Assembly (NCBI RefSeq): GCF_004053875.1
Contig: NZ_SBIP01000002.1
Coordinates: 1,237,731 to 1,301,730, forward strand
Reading direction: 5' to 3'
DNA: 64,000 bases
DNA from: Neorhizobium lilium
Lineage (GTDB): Bacteria > Pseudomonadota > Alphaproteobacteria > Rhizobiales > Rhizobiaceae
A program made the translations under genes and the position numbers. Each line of letters opens with the position of its first letter. Position 1 is the stretch's first letter. Under the pieces are notes generated by a model, which was given only the letters and a program-made list of their open reading frames with translations, made no database searches and had not been told where the DNA came from. Below, piece by piece: positions 54,264 through 63,428 of the stretch.

Positions 54264-55070
54264 ATGCTGGCACGTGATCCGGTTTTGCCCGCGGTTTTTG
54301 AAGTCGACCGCCTGACGCTGGAATACCGGACGCCCGCGGGCGTGGTAAGGGCCGTGGACGACGTCTCCTTTCGCGCTGCCGAAGGCGAACGTCTTGTGCT
54401 TCTTGGGCCTTCAGGCTGCGGCAAGTCGTCTATCCTGAAAGCCGTTGCGGGTTTCCTCAAGCCCGCATCCGGCGCCATCAGGGTGCGTGGACGGGAGGTC
54501 AAAGGGCCAGGACCGGACCGGATCGTCGTCTTCCAGGAGTTCGACCAGCTCCTGCCGTGGAAGACGGTGCGGCAGAACGTGGAATTTCCGCTGCGCATGG
54601 CGAGCAGGCTTTCCAAGGTGGAAATCCGGGAACGGTCCGAGATTATATTGAAGAAGGTCGGCTTGGAGCGCGTACTGGACGGCTATCCGCACACCCTATC
54701 CGGCGGCATGAAGCAGCGCGCCGCGATTGCCCGCGCAATGGTGACCGATGCCGATGTTCTGTTGATGGACGAGCCATTTGCGGCACTCGACGCCCTTACC
54801 CGTACGCAGTTGCAGGGCGAGCTTCTCGATCTTGCCGAGGAGCTGGGCTTCACGTTGCTCTTTGTCACCCATTCGATCGAGGAGGCGATCCTGATCGGCA
54901 CGAAACTGCATCTGCTCAGTCCGCATCCGGGCCGGACGATCACCAGCCTCGACACGAGCGAATTCGGCCGGGGAGATCTAGGGAGCGCTCGGCTCGAAGC
55001 CCTGTCTCGCGAAGTTCACGACCTGCTGTTTACGAAGCGCACCGACAGCAAGGCTGTTCAACATGTCTGA
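54264..55070 (+). CDS. ssuB: sulfonate ABC importer, ATP-binding protein
   Basis: A 268-aa ATPase of the nitrate/sulfonate/taurine group. Walker A is GPSGCGKSS (about residues 49-57), the Q-loop region is VFQEFDQLLPWKTVRQNV, the signature LSGGMKQRAAIARA, and Walker B VLLMDEPFAALDALTR. The DQLLPWKT segment is typical of SsuB/TauB. It starts 5 bp after ssuA and overlaps the permease gene by 8 nt. Confidence 0.87.
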   Translation: MLARDPVLPAVFEVDRLTLEYRTPAGVVRAVDDVSFRAAEGERLVLLGPSGCGKSSILKAVAGFLKPASGAIRVRGREVKGPGPDRIVVFQEFDQLLPWKTVRQNVEFPLRMASRLSKVEIRERSEIILKKVGLERVLDGYPHTLSGGMKQRAAIARAMVTDADVLLMDEPFAALDALTRTQLQGELLDLAEELGFTLLFVTHSIEEAILIGTKLHLLSPHPGRTITSLDTSEFGRGDLGSARLEALSREVHDLLFTKRTDSKAVQHV

Positions 55071-55899
55071 TCTCTCGCTTGGCAGGCCCGCCGAAAAATC
55101 TCGGGCCGCAGTCCGTCTGCGCGACTTCGTCTTCACGTCGGCGATCATTCGCAAGATCCTCGTTCTGGCGCTTCTCGCTCTGATCTGGGAGCTGGCTGCC
55201 CGCTACATGAACAAGCCAATCCTGTTCCCGACCTTCACCGCCACCATGGCGGCCTTGTGGGAAGCAGTAACCACGGAGAACCTGCTCCAATCCTCCTGGG
55301 CTTCGTTGTTCGTGCTCCTGAAGGGCTATGTCATCTCGATCGTACTGGCGCTTGTCTTCGTGTCGCTTGCCGTTGTCAGTGGATTCGTGCGCGAACTGCT
55401 GCAGACGCTGATCTCTATGTTCAATCCGCTGCCGGCTATCGCGCTCCTTCCGGTCGCCATGCTCTGGTTCGGGCTCGGAGAAAAGAGCCTGCTGGTGGTG
55501 CTCGTCCATGCGGTCATGTGGCCGTTCGCGCTTGCGACACTCACCGGCTTTGAAAGCGTGCCGGAGACGCAGCGCCTTGTCGGGCGCAATTACGGACTGC
55601 GCGGGCCATCCTATGTCGTCCGTATCCTCATTCCCGCCGCCCTGCCCTCGATCCTCTACGGCATGAAGATCGCCTGGGCCTTCGCCTGGCGAACGCTGAT
55701 CGCCGCCGAACTGGTCTTCGGCGTCTCGTCCTCTTCCGGCGGGCTGGGTTGGTTCATTTTCCGCAACCGCAACGAGCTCTTTACCGACAAGGTGTTTGCC
55801 GGCTTGGCCATGGTCATCATCATTGGCCTACTAGTGGAAGGCGTCATCTTCCGCGTCATCGAGAACGTCACCGTCCGCCGCTGGGGGATGCAGAGATAG
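55063..55899 (+). CDS. ssuC: sulfonate ABC importer, permease
   Basis: A 278-aa permease with about six helices. The opening cytoplasmic tail is followed by ILVLALLALIWELAARYM; the EAA-type loop is VPETQRLVGRNYGLRGPSYVVRILIPAALPSILYGMKIAWAFAWR. The layout matches SsuC/TauC. It overlaps ssuB by 8 nt and is followed by a second monooxygenase gene after 96 bp. Confidence 0.87.
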   Translation: MSDLSLGRPAEKSRAAVRLRDFVFTSAIIRKILVLALLALIWELAARYMNKPILFPTFTATMAALWEAVTTENLLQSSWASLFVLLKGYVISIVLALVFVSLAVVSGFVRELLQTLISMFNPLPAIALLPVAMLWFGLGEKSLLVVLVHAVMWPFALATLTGFESVPETQRLVGRNYGLRGPSYVVRILIPAALPSILYGMKIAWAFAWRTLIAAELVFGVSSSSGGLGWFIFRNRNELFTDKVFAGLAMVIIIGLLVEGVIFRVIENVTVRRWGMQR

Positions 55900-55995
55900 C
55901 CCGTCCTGAACAGCTGACGGCCCCTCCGTGAGAGACCATCTCAGCCGTTCGCAATCGTTCAAATCCGATTTCAACCGACCGATACAGGCAATCGC

Positions 55996-57066
55996 ATGAG
56001 CAGCAGACCGGAATTCCTCTGGTATATCCCCAATGACGTGAAGGCCGGCCATAGAGGCGACACTGCAACGGCAAACCCCAACAGCCTGGAGACGCTGACC
56101 GCCCAGGCTCTCGCACTGGAACAGCATGGCTGGAAGGGCGCCTTGATCGGGACGGGCTGGGGGCGCCCGGATACCTTTACCGTCGCTGCCGCGCTGGCGG
56201 CCCGCACGACCACATTCGAGCCGCTCATCGCGATCCGCCCCGGCTATTGGCGGCCGGCGAACTTCGCATCCGCTGCTGCCACGCTGGACCAGCTGACCGG
56301 CGGTCGGGTGAAGGTCAACATAGTCTCGGGCCAGGACGACCTTGCAGCCTATGGGGACAGCGAGGGCGATCAGGCGCAACGTTATGCGCGCACCAAGGAG
56401 TTCATGCGGCTGGTCCGCAAGCTGTGGACGGACGAAGGCGTCACCTATGCGGGCGAGTATTTCCAGGTCGAAAACTCCACGGCAGCGCCACGCCTTGAAG
56501 CTCGGGGCGAGCGACGTCACCCCAAACTCTATTTCGGAGGAGCGTCCGAGGCCGCGGAGAAGGTGGCGGCGACTGAGGCCGATGTTCAGCTGTTCTGGGG
56601 CGAGCCGCTGGAGGACGTCAAGCAGCGGATAGAGCGCCTCAAGGCGCTGAGCAAGGAACTGGACCGCGACCTGCCTCCGCTTGAATTTGGGCTACGCATT
56701 ACCACGCTTGTCCGCGACACGACCGAACAGGCCTGGGCCGATGCAGAAGCCAAGGTCGCCGAGATGGCAAAGGTCAAAGGCTCCGGCTGGAACGACCACG
56801 CAGGACCGGTTGCCGTCGGGCAGCGCCGGCTTCTCGACCTGCAGGCTCGGGGCGATGTCATCGACGACAACCTCTATACCGCACCCGGAAAATTCGGCGG
56901 CGGGGGTGCGGGCACGACCTGGTTGGTCGGCTCGGCCCAGGATGTCGCCCGTTCGCTGCGGAAATACCAGGAGCTGGGGATCACTCACTTCATACTGTCG
57001 GATACGCCCTATCTGGCGGAGATCAAACGACAGGGTGACCAGTTGCTCCCGTTATTGCAGGGCTGA
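55996..57066 (+). CDS. second LLM-class flavin-dependent sulfonate monooxygenase
   Basis: A 356-aa luciferase-like flavin monooxygenase distinct from the ssuD product. It opens PEFLWYIPNDVKAGHRGDT and contains GWKGALIGTGWGRPDTFTVAA, RPANFASAAATLDQLTGGRVKVNIVSGQDD, YFGGASEAAEKVAA, and THFILSDTPYLAEIKRQGDQLLPLL. It probably handles a different sulfonate from the same importer. The ribosome site is weak. It closes the sulfonate operon. Confidence 0.83.
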   Translation: MSSRPEFLWYIPNDVKAGHRGDTATANPNSLETLTAQALALEQHGWKGALIGTGWGRPDTFTVAAALAARTTTFEPLIAIRPGYWRPANFASAAATLDQLTGGRVKVNIVSGQDDLAAYGDSEGDQAQRYARTKEFMRLVRKLWTDEGVTYAGEYFQVENSTAAPRLEARGERRHPKLYFGGASEAAEKVAATEADVQLFWGEPLEDVKQRIERLKALSKELDRDLPPLEFGLRITTLVRDTTEQAWADAEAKVAEMAKVKGSGWNDHAGPVAVGQRRLLDLQARGDVIDDNLYTAPGKFGGGGAGTTWLVGSAQDVARSLRKYQELGITHFILSDTPYLAEIKRQGDQLLPLLQG

Positions 57067-57193
57067 AGCTGACCGATTAACGATTATCAATATTATCATG
57101 AGCTTGTATCTGTTTTAAAGTCTCCGGAACCGAAGACATATCGATACGTTTTCTCGCCACTCGCGAACTGGCGAGGTGTAGGAGACGGTAACA

Positions 57194-59104
57194 ATGGCAG
57201 AACTTCATCTCAGCGGGCAGCCCCACGACCGCGAAAGTGTTGAAGTCGAGCCAATCCCAAATGTCATCGAGCCCGATCCCCAATTAACGCCAGAAGAGGC
57301 GGAAGAGGCGCGCAGAGCTTATCTGCTGAAGCGCTTTTGGATCAGCGCGCGCGGTTTCTGGGGCCGCCGCGGCAACAAGTGGGCCTGGCCCTGCTGCATC
57401 GGGCTTTTGGCCCTGATCGGCATCAATGTCGGCTTCCAGTATGGAATAAACGTCTGGAACCGCGAAATCTTCGACGCAATCGAGCAACGCAATGCGTCCG
57501 CCGTCTACTATCTGGCTGCGGTGTTCCCGCCGCTGGTTGCGGGAAGCGTCAGCCTTGTCACCGTGCAAGTCTATGTTCGCATGATGATCCAGCGGCGCTG
57601 GCGCTCCTGGCTGACCAAGGCGCTGATTGCCCGCTGGCTGGCAAACGGCCGGTACTACCAGCTGAATCTCATCGGCGGAGACCATCAGAACCCAGAAGCC
57701 CGCATATCCGAAGATATGCGGATCGCGACCGAGTCGCCTGTCGATTTCGTGGCGGGAGTCATCGCGGCATTCGTCTCAGCCTCGACCTTCATCGTGGTGT
57801 TGTGGACGATCGGCGGCGCTTTAACCCTGCCCATCGGAGGATCTACTGTCACCATCCCCGGCTTCCTCGTTATCGCAGCGGTGTTTTACGCCGTCATCAC
57901 GTCAAGCTCGATTGCCTTTATCGGTCGCAATTTCGTTCAGGTTTCCGAGGTCAAGAACCAGGTGGAAGCCGAGTTCCGCTACACGCTGACCCGCGTGCGG
58001 GAGAACGGCGAAAGCATCGCACTTCTGGGTGGCGAAGAGGAGGAGCGCAACGACCTCGACAGAACATTCGCCAATGTCCGTCGGCAGTGGCGGCTGCTGG
58101 CGCACCAGTATATGCGCACGACACTCGTATCACATGGGTCGATGCTGATCGCGCCTGTCGTACCGGTCCTTCTCTGTGCTCCGAAGTTCCTGGACGGCAG
58201 CATGACGCTCGGCGAAGTCATGCAGGCAGCCTCTGCCTTTACGATCGTCCAAAGCGCGTTTGGATGGCTGGTCGACAACTACCCGCGGCTTGCCGACTGG
58301 AACGCCTGCGCACGACGCGTCGCTTCGCTGATGATGTCTCTCGACGGCCTGGAGCGCGCCGAGCAGAGCGACTCGCTCGGACGCATAAAGCACGGCCAGA
58401 CCGACGGCAATGTCATGCTTGAACTCAAAGATCTCTCGGTGTCGCTCGGCGACGGAACCGCGGTCGTCAAGGAAACAGAGGTCAGGATCGAAGCCGGGGA
58501 GCGGGTGCTCGTGGCCGGAGAATCCGGATCGGGCAAGAGCACGCTGGTTCGGGCCATTGCCGGACTTTGGCCATGGGGTGACGGAACCGTCAATTTCAAA
58601 GCCGATAGCCAGCTCTTCATGCTGCCCCAGCGTCCTTACATCCCGTCCGGCACTCTTCGCCGCGCGGTTGCCTATCCTCGCCCCGCCGAAAGCTGGCCGC
58701 TGGACGAGATCAAGGTCGCGCTTGAGAAAGTCGGCCTTGGTCACCTCGGCGACAGGATCGAGGACGACGCGCCGTGGGACCACACACTATCGGGTGGCGA
58801 AAAGCAGCGCCTCGCCTTCGCGCGTCTTCTGCTGCACGATCCCGATATCGTCGTGCTGGATGAAGCAACGTCGGCTCTCGATGAGAAGACGCAAGACAAG
58901 ATCATGGACATGATGATCCACGAATTGCCGAAGGTGACCATCGTAAGCGTCGGTCATAGAGCAGAGCTGGAAGCTTTCCACAGCCGAAAAATCACCCTGG
59001 AGCGCCGCGAGGGCGGGGCAAGGCTCGTAAGCGATGTCGATCTTATTCCGCATAAAAGAAAGCGAAACGTCCTCACGCGACTTCTGGACCAGCCGCGAAG
59101 ATGA
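57194..59104 (+). CDS. ABCD-type ABC transporter, fused membrane and ATPase domains
   Basis: A 636-aa half-transporter of the ABC_membrane_2 (YddA/SbmA-BacA-related, vitamin B12 transporter-like) group. Membrane helices lie between about residues 65 and 375 (WPCCIGLLALIGINVGFQYGINVWNREIFDAIEQRN is the family opening). The ATPase domain holds GESGSGKST, the signature TLSGGEKQRLAFARLLLHDPDIVVLDEATSALD and SVGHR as H-loop. It is transcribed alone. The exported or imported substrate is unknown; similarity to rhizobial ExsE is possible. Confidence 0.87.
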   Translation: MAELHLSGQPHDRESVEVEPIPNVIEPDPQLTPEEAEEARRAYLLKRFWISARGFWGRRGNKWAWPCCIGLLALIGINVGFQYGINVWNREIFDAIEQRNASAVYYLAAVFPPLVAGSVSLVTVQVYVRMMIQRRWRSWLTKALIARWLANGRYYQLNLIGGDHQNPEARISEDMRIATESPVDFVAGVIAAFVSASTFIVVLWTIGGALTLPIGGSTVTIPGFLVIAAVFYAVITSSSIAFIGRNFVQVSEVKNQVEAEFRYTLTRVRENGESIALLGGEEEERNDLDRTFANVRRQWRLLAHQYMRTTLVSHGSMLIAPVVPVLLCAPKFLDGSMTLGEVMQAASAFTIVQSAFGWLVDNYPRLADWNACARRVASLMMSLDGLERAEQSDSLGRIKHGQTDGNVMLELKDLSVSLGDGTAVVKETEVRIEAGERVLVAGESGSGKSTLVRAIAGLWPWGDGTVNFKADSQLFMLPQRPYIPSGTLRRAVAYPRPAESWPLDEIKVALEKVGLGHLGDRIEDDAPWDHTLSGGEKQRLAFARLLLHDPDIVVLDEATSALDEKTQDKIMDMMIHELPKVTIVSVGHRAELEAFHSRKITLERREGGARLVSDVDLIPHKRKRNVLTRLLDQPRR

Positions 59105-59204
59105 TGGCCGTCACAGGCGCAATGAGGGTAGATTGATGCAGTCCTGCTGCAAGCCGGGATGTTCTGCTCTTTCCACTGTAGGTGCTATGACCGAGCCAAG
59201 GCAA

Positions 59205-60947
59205 TCAGATTTGCCGCACGGGCAATGTGTGGACCTGATGCTGATCGAGAAGCCGCCTTATCACCGCCACGGCAGGCTCAGGACGGCCGAAAGCGAAGCC
59301 TTGGAGGACATCGACGCCCAGCTCTGCCAGTACGGTGGCATGTTCCATCGTCTCGACGCCTTCTGCAACGACAATCATATCCAGCGTCCTGGCGATATCG
59401 ATGAGAGAGCTGATCAGCCGGCGTTGTGTTTCACTTCCCAGCACCGGACTGACAAGATGACGATCGATCTTCACACGATCGGGCCGAAGTTCGACCAAAC
59501 CAATCAGGGAGGCGTGCCCGGAACCGAGATCGTCGATTTCTATCTCGATTCCAAGCTCCCGGATTTGCCTGATATTGTCCTTTATCTGATTGCTCAACGT
59601 ATCCAGGAAAATCGTCTCGATGAGCTCGAAGCTCAGCCGACCTGCCGGTATCGCGAGGGAACGCAATTTGTCTAAAAGCCGTGGATCTGCGAGCCGTGCC
59701 GCCGACAGATTGACGGAAACACGGGGCACCGCGATGTCGGCCATTGCCCATCGCTTGATGTCGAACAGAACACGCCGCAGAATTGCATCGTCGATAGGCT
59801 CCATCAAACCATGGGCAGCTGCCACCGGGAGAAAGTCCCCAGGCGCTCTCAAGCCCTTCGGACTTTGCCAACGCGCCAGCGCTTCCAGTCCACAAATTGA
59901 AAAACCCCGCGCCTCGACCTGCACCTGATAAAAGGGCACAATTTCGCCGAGGCGCAAGGCATTGCGCAGGTCTTGAAGCAACTGCTTCTCTTGGTTCAAT
60001 CTCTCCGCCAGGGTCGGCGTAAAAAGTTGGTCTCGGCTACGACCATTGTTCTTTGCTTCGTAGAGCGCGATGTCAGAGGATGCGAGCAGAGCAGTTATTT
60101 GCGCGCCATGCGCATGTGCGATACCGGCCGAAAACTCGACCGTAACTGCTTCACCACCAAGGTTGAAAGGGATGGAAAGTTCCTGGCGAACCTTGTCGAT
60201 CAACACTCCCACGCGCTCGCTATGACATTGGGGTGCCAATATGGCGAACTCGTCTCCACCCAAACGAGCAGCAATTTCATCTCCCGCCACAACGCGGGAC
60301 AATGCCGAAGCGACGTGCTGGAGGATGGCATCGCCACCTGCATGACCAAATCGATCGTTGATTTCCTTGAAGCGGTCGATGTCTATGTGGCAAAGGGCTG
60401 CGACATCATCAACTCCTGTTGCCAGTCGCGCGAATGCCTCATCAAATGCCCGCCGGTTTTTCAGGCCTGTGAGATGATCGTGCTCGGCAGCATATTTGGC
60501 TTCACCGCGGCTTTTCTCGACAGCCTCTCGTTCCCCAGCCAGTTGCTCATTTCGTTGAACATCTTCTGAGACGTCCCACTCGGCCCCTATGAAGCACTCT
60601 TCACCTTTGCCGTCGATGAAGTACTTGGCGCGCGAGCGAACATGCCGGACTTCGCCGCCGGGCCTGATAATTCGGAACTGCGAGGCGTAATCGCTTTTGT
60701 TGGCAATTGCTTCTTCAAAGATCGCGCTTGCTTCAGCACAATCCTCGGGATGGACGCTTTCAAGCCAAACAACGTCGTGCTCCCCCTTTTTGACCCCGTA
60801 CAACCGCTGCAGCTGTTCGTCCCATCGGGTTTGGTTCCGCCGCAGATTATGCTGCCAGATGCCAATGCCTGAAGCCTCTAACGCCACGTCGAGCTGCCTT
60901 AATAGGTCCTCGAGTTCGTTATTCGTCCAAGCCAATTTGCTCTGCAT
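59205..60947 (-). CDS. PAS-GGDEF-EAL protein, c-di-GMP turnover
   Basis: A 580-aa signalling protein. A PAS domain covers about residues 12-135 (ASGIGIWQHNLRRNQTRWDEQL to GAEWDVSED). The GGDEF domain is at about 150-310 with an intact G230-GDEF motif; the product-inhibition site RxxD is missing (AGDE instead). The EAL domain covers about 325-575, with ICGLEALARW (E355), DDLGSGHASL and VVAEGVETMEHA. The usual YQP before EAL reads YQVQ. Both synthesis and breakdown of c-di-GMP look possible. GGGAGG precedes ATG 60947. No membrane segment is seen. Confidence 0.9.
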   Translation of the reverse strand: MQSKLAWTNNELEDLLRQLDVALEASGIGIWQHNLRRNQTRWDEQLQRLYGVKKGEHDVVWLESVHPEDCAEASAIFEEAIANKSDYASQFRIIRPGGEVRHVRSRAKYFIDGKGEECFIGAEWDVSEDVQRNEQLAGEREAVEKSRGEAKYAAEHDHLTGLKNRRAFDEAFARLATGVDDVAALCHIDIDRFKEINDRFGHAGGDAILQHVASALSRVVAGDEIAARLGGDEFAILAPQCHSERVGVLIDKVRQELSIPFNLGGEAVTVEFSAGIAHAHGAQITALLASSDIALYEAKNNGRSRDQLFTPTLAERLNQEKQLLQDLRNALRLGEIVPFYQVQVEARGFSICGLEALARWQSPKGLRAPGDFLPVAAAHGLMEPIDDAILRRVLFDIKRWAMADIAVPRVSVNLSAARLADPRLLDKLRSLAIPAGRLSFELIETIFLDTLSNQIKDNIRQIRELGIEIEIDDLGSGHASLIGLVELRPDRVKIDRHLVSPVLGSETQRRLISSLIDIARTLDMIVVAEGVETMEHATVLAELGVDVLQGFAFGRPEPAVAVIRRLLDQHQVHTLPVRQI

Positions 60948-61170
60948 ACCATCCTCCCGTCACCTCCATTATCACGCGCAGTAATTAGGGAAAGCTAAAG
61001 CAGGGACATAAAAGCCGCCACAAAGAACACATCCGCGAAGTATTTCAGGCTCGACGTGAAGAAACGCGGGCCGATCATCCCCAGCCGCCCTAAAGATGTA
61101 GGGTCAAGACCTCGTCCGTCGGTCCGGAGTTGTTGACCCTGAAGCTTGTTGATCGCATCTTTTATAATGC

Positions 61171-61962
61171 TTAAGCCGTGAATTTCGGCCGGATCGTATT
61201 TGCGATTTCCCGAAGGCGGCTGACAGGAGCATGGCCGATCAACATGAAGGCATGCGTTGCCGTCGACCAATAGACAACGTTCATCCCTTTGCACCCCTCC
61301 ACATCCGGGGCCTTGGCACCATCATCCGAGTGGATGATGCAAAGCGCCATCGGGCCGCTTTCCGGATCGAGATAAACGATCTGCGCTAAGGGACGGTCTT
61401 CATACTGGAGCAATTGGGCTCGCTTAAAATCGGGCCCTGGCAGAGCCACGGTTTCGGGCGAAAGGGCAAGGTCAAGCTTGCTGTCGATACGAGCAAGCTG
61501 AGCCGCCTGGACATCGGCAGGAGGAACCGGACCAGCTAACGTATCGGCCGTATAGAGAGCGATATATTGCGCAACAGCTAAGCGCCACTCGCTGCCTTCG
61601 TCCTTCCCGATACTGCGCCCCAAGCGGAGATAGGTCCGGTCAGCGATGACACCGATAACGAGCGAAGCGGCGAGCGCACCGAAGAAACCACGGCGGCTGG
61701 CAAAACTGGCCCCATGCTTACGCTCCTGGGTCGGAATACCGGCAAGCATTGCTTCCAGCCGTTCCTTCGGAGCCTGTTCGAGAAGGGGTGCAAACGCTTC
61801 TCGAAAAGATGAGCCGCCAGCGGCCAGAAATTCGATGCGCGCGGCCACTTCCTCGTTGCTGTTGGCCAATCCCGTGATGCGGTCCATTTCCTGTGGCGAC
61901 ATCTCGCCATCAAGGAAGGCCGTCAGATCCTCGTCGGAAGGCATGCGGATATCGCTGCTCAT
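61171..61962 (-). CDS. anti-sigma factor (membrane-anchored)
   Basis: A 263-aa protein encoded directly after a sigma factor gene with a 4-nt overlap. The N-terminal part (DEDLTAFLDGEMSPQEMDRITGLANSNEEVAARIEFL) is a typical anti-sigma domain without the zinc-binding HxxxCxxC. One membrane helix follows near residues 92-110 (FFGALAASLVIGVIADRTY), then a periplasmic domain with two cysteines (ALCIIHSD, EGCKGM). It should hold the sigma factor inactive until an envelope signal. Confidence 0.85.
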   Translation of the reverse strand: MSSDIRMPSDEDLTAFLDGEMSPQEMDRITGLANSNEEVAARIEFLAAGGSSFREAFAPLLEQAPKERLEAMLAGIPTQERKHGASFASRRGFFGALAASLVIGVIADRTYLRLGRSIGKDEGSEWRLAVAQYIALYTADTLAGPVPPADVQAAQLARIDSKLDLALSPETVALPGPDFKRAQLLQYEDRPLAQIVYLDPESGPMALCIIHSDDGAKAPDVEGCKGMNVVYWSTATHAFMLIGHAPVSRLREIANTIRPKFTA

Positions 61963-62564
61963 TCGTGCTTTCCTTCGGCTGCGGCTCCGGAAAGCTTGGC
62001 GCGGGCGGCGGCCAGACGGCTCATCACCGTCCCGATCGGTATGTCCAAAATCTCTGCGACCTCACGATAGGAAAGGCCCTCGACATAGGCAAGAAAGATA
62101 GCACTACGCTGAGCTTCGGGAAGCTTATCGATCTTGCGAAGGAGCTGGGAAGCCGCGACATGGGTTTCGGTCGCGCCGGCGCCATCAAAGACCAGCGTGT
62201 CTTCTGCATCGGCAAACCCCTGGCCGTTGCGTACCCTGCTCGCCCGGATCTCGTTCAGCCAGATCGAATGTAGGATGGAGAACAGCCAGCGGTCTAAATG
62301 CGTTCCAGGTGCGAATTGCACGGCGCGTTCGAGCGCGCGCACACAGGTCTGCTGCACGAGGTCTTCTGCCACGTCCCGTTTGCGCGACAGCACCAGACCG
62401 TAGCGCCAGAGCTGCGACAGATGCTCCGTCAGGCCCTTTCTGATATCTGCTTCGCTGGCGATGGCCGCCTCCGCGCCGATAGTTTTCGACTGGGCCGCCG
62501 GGCGAACCGGCGACGCCATTTCGGCGCGACTATAGGCAGGAAATAGCGCGTGCGCGACTGCCAT
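61959..62564 (-). CDS. ECF-type RNA polymerase sigma factor
   Basis: A 201-aa sigma-70 family protein with regions 2 (SQLWRYGLVLSRKRDVAEDLVQQTCVRALERAVQF to LDRWLFSILHSIWLNEIR) and 4 (LRKIDKLPEAQRSAIFLAYVEGLSYREVAEILDIPIGTVMSRLAAAR). The alanine-rich lead of about 40 residues is unusual; an ATG at 62519 is an alternative start. It is co-transcribed with its anti-sigma gene. A secreted TPR protein gene lies 43 bp upstream on the same strand. Confidence 0.88.
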   Translation of the reverse strand: MAVAHALFPAYSRAEMASPVRPAAQSKTIGAEAAIASEADIRKGLTEHLSQLWRYGLVLSRKRDVAEDLVQQTCVRALERAVQFAPGTHLDRWLFSILHSIWLNEIRASRVRNGQGFADAEDTLVFDGAGATETHVAASQLLRKIDKLPEAQRSAIFLAYVEGLSYREVAEILDIPIGTVMSRLAAARAKLSGAAAEGKHE

Positions 62565-62607
62565 CAATACGATCTTTCACGGCCGCGTGCGCGCATCTGA
62601 TCTCCGA

Positions 62608-63144
62608 TTAGATCTTCGACGGATCGAGGATTGCCGCATGCAGATCCTGATATTCTTCGCAGCCCGTGCCGCAGATCGTCTTGATGGTGGTCAACTGGTC
62701 CTTGGCGAGGTCGAGCTGACCCTTGATGACATAGGCTTCGCCGAGATATTCGCGAACCTTGGCATAGTGCGGATCGAGCTTCACGGACTGCAGATAATAG
62801 GAAATACCTTCATCCGTGCGGCCGAGCTTGCGGGTTGCGTAGCCGCGATAGTTCAACACTTCCGCGTTGTTCTGGTCCTTTACCGTGTCCAGCATCGCCA
62901 GTGCTTCGTCATAGCGGGCAGCCTTGGCCAACGAATAGGCGTAATCGGTGCGGTTCTCGTCGGTGATATTGGCGCTGCTCTGCTTCACGCATTTCTTCGT
63001 CTTCTTGTCGTAGACCTCACCTTTCTTGCAGACTGGCATGGTCTCACTGTCATCGCCTGCGGCGAAAACGGGGATGGAAAAGACCGACGCGGCAATCAGG
63101 CCGCCAAGGACGAAAGAAGCAAAACGAACAGTTGTGGTCGTCAT
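62608..63144 (-). CDS. exported TPR-repeat protein
   Basis: A 178-aa protein. A signal peptide covers residues 1-28 (FASFVLGGLIAASVFSIPVFAAG). A short cysteine pair follows (MPVCKKGEVYDKKTKKCV), then TPR-like helices (ENRTDYAYSLAKAARYDEALAMLDTVKDQNNAEVLNYRGYATRKLGRTDEGISYYLQSVKLDPHYAKVREYLGEAY) to about residue 155, and a final cysteine pair (ICGTGC). GGAG lies 8 nt before ATG 63144. It is likely periplasmic and may be linked in function to the sigma/anti-sigma pair downstream. Confidence 0.83.
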   Translation of the reverse strand: MTTTTVRFASFVLGGLIAASVFSIPVFAAGDDSETMPVCKKGEVYDKKTKKCVKQSSANITDENRTDYAYSLAKAARYDEALAMLDTVKDQNNAEVLNYRGYATRKLGRTDEGISYYLQSVKLDPHYAKVREYLGEAYVIKGQLDLAKDQLTTIKTICGTGCEEYQDLHAAILDPSKI

Positions 63145-63267
63145 GGGAAAATCTCCAGAAAAATGACGTTGCGAGCAGAGAACACCGCTAACGGCAGTTT
63201 TATTCGACAGGCTCTGTGCTTTTCTGCCGATCATCTTAGCCGCTTCCAAACCTGGCTCGGTTGTCCT

Positions 63268-63360
63268 GCCTGTTGCGGTGAAAACCTGTACGCTTGCCTT
63301 TCGGATGGACAAGCTGACCCCGCCCTGTTCGGTGACGGAGCGGCGGCCTGCGTTGTCAGC
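63268..63360 (+). pseudogene. type III polyketide synthase (chalcone synthase-like) remnant
   Basis: One frame reads VAVKTCTLAFRMDKLTP, and the +1-shifted frame continues ALFGDGAAACVVST. Together these match the C-VELCTLxF...ALFGDGAAAxVV core of type III polyketide synthases, with a small deletion and frameshift where they join. Neither the N-terminal half with the active-site cysteine nor the end of the protein is recognisable. It is a short decayed fragment. Confidence 0.5.
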
Positions 63361-63428
63361 ACCTGGGCGGATGGCATTTTCGGTATCGGCTTGATCGATA
63401 CGGTCATCTACATGCGCAGGCCCCTTAG

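Noticed and set aside
60995..61294. Minus-strand 99-codon frame between the GGDEF-EAL and anti-sigma genes
   Set aside because: It overlaps the end of the anti-sigma gene in another frame, with no ribosome site and no motif.
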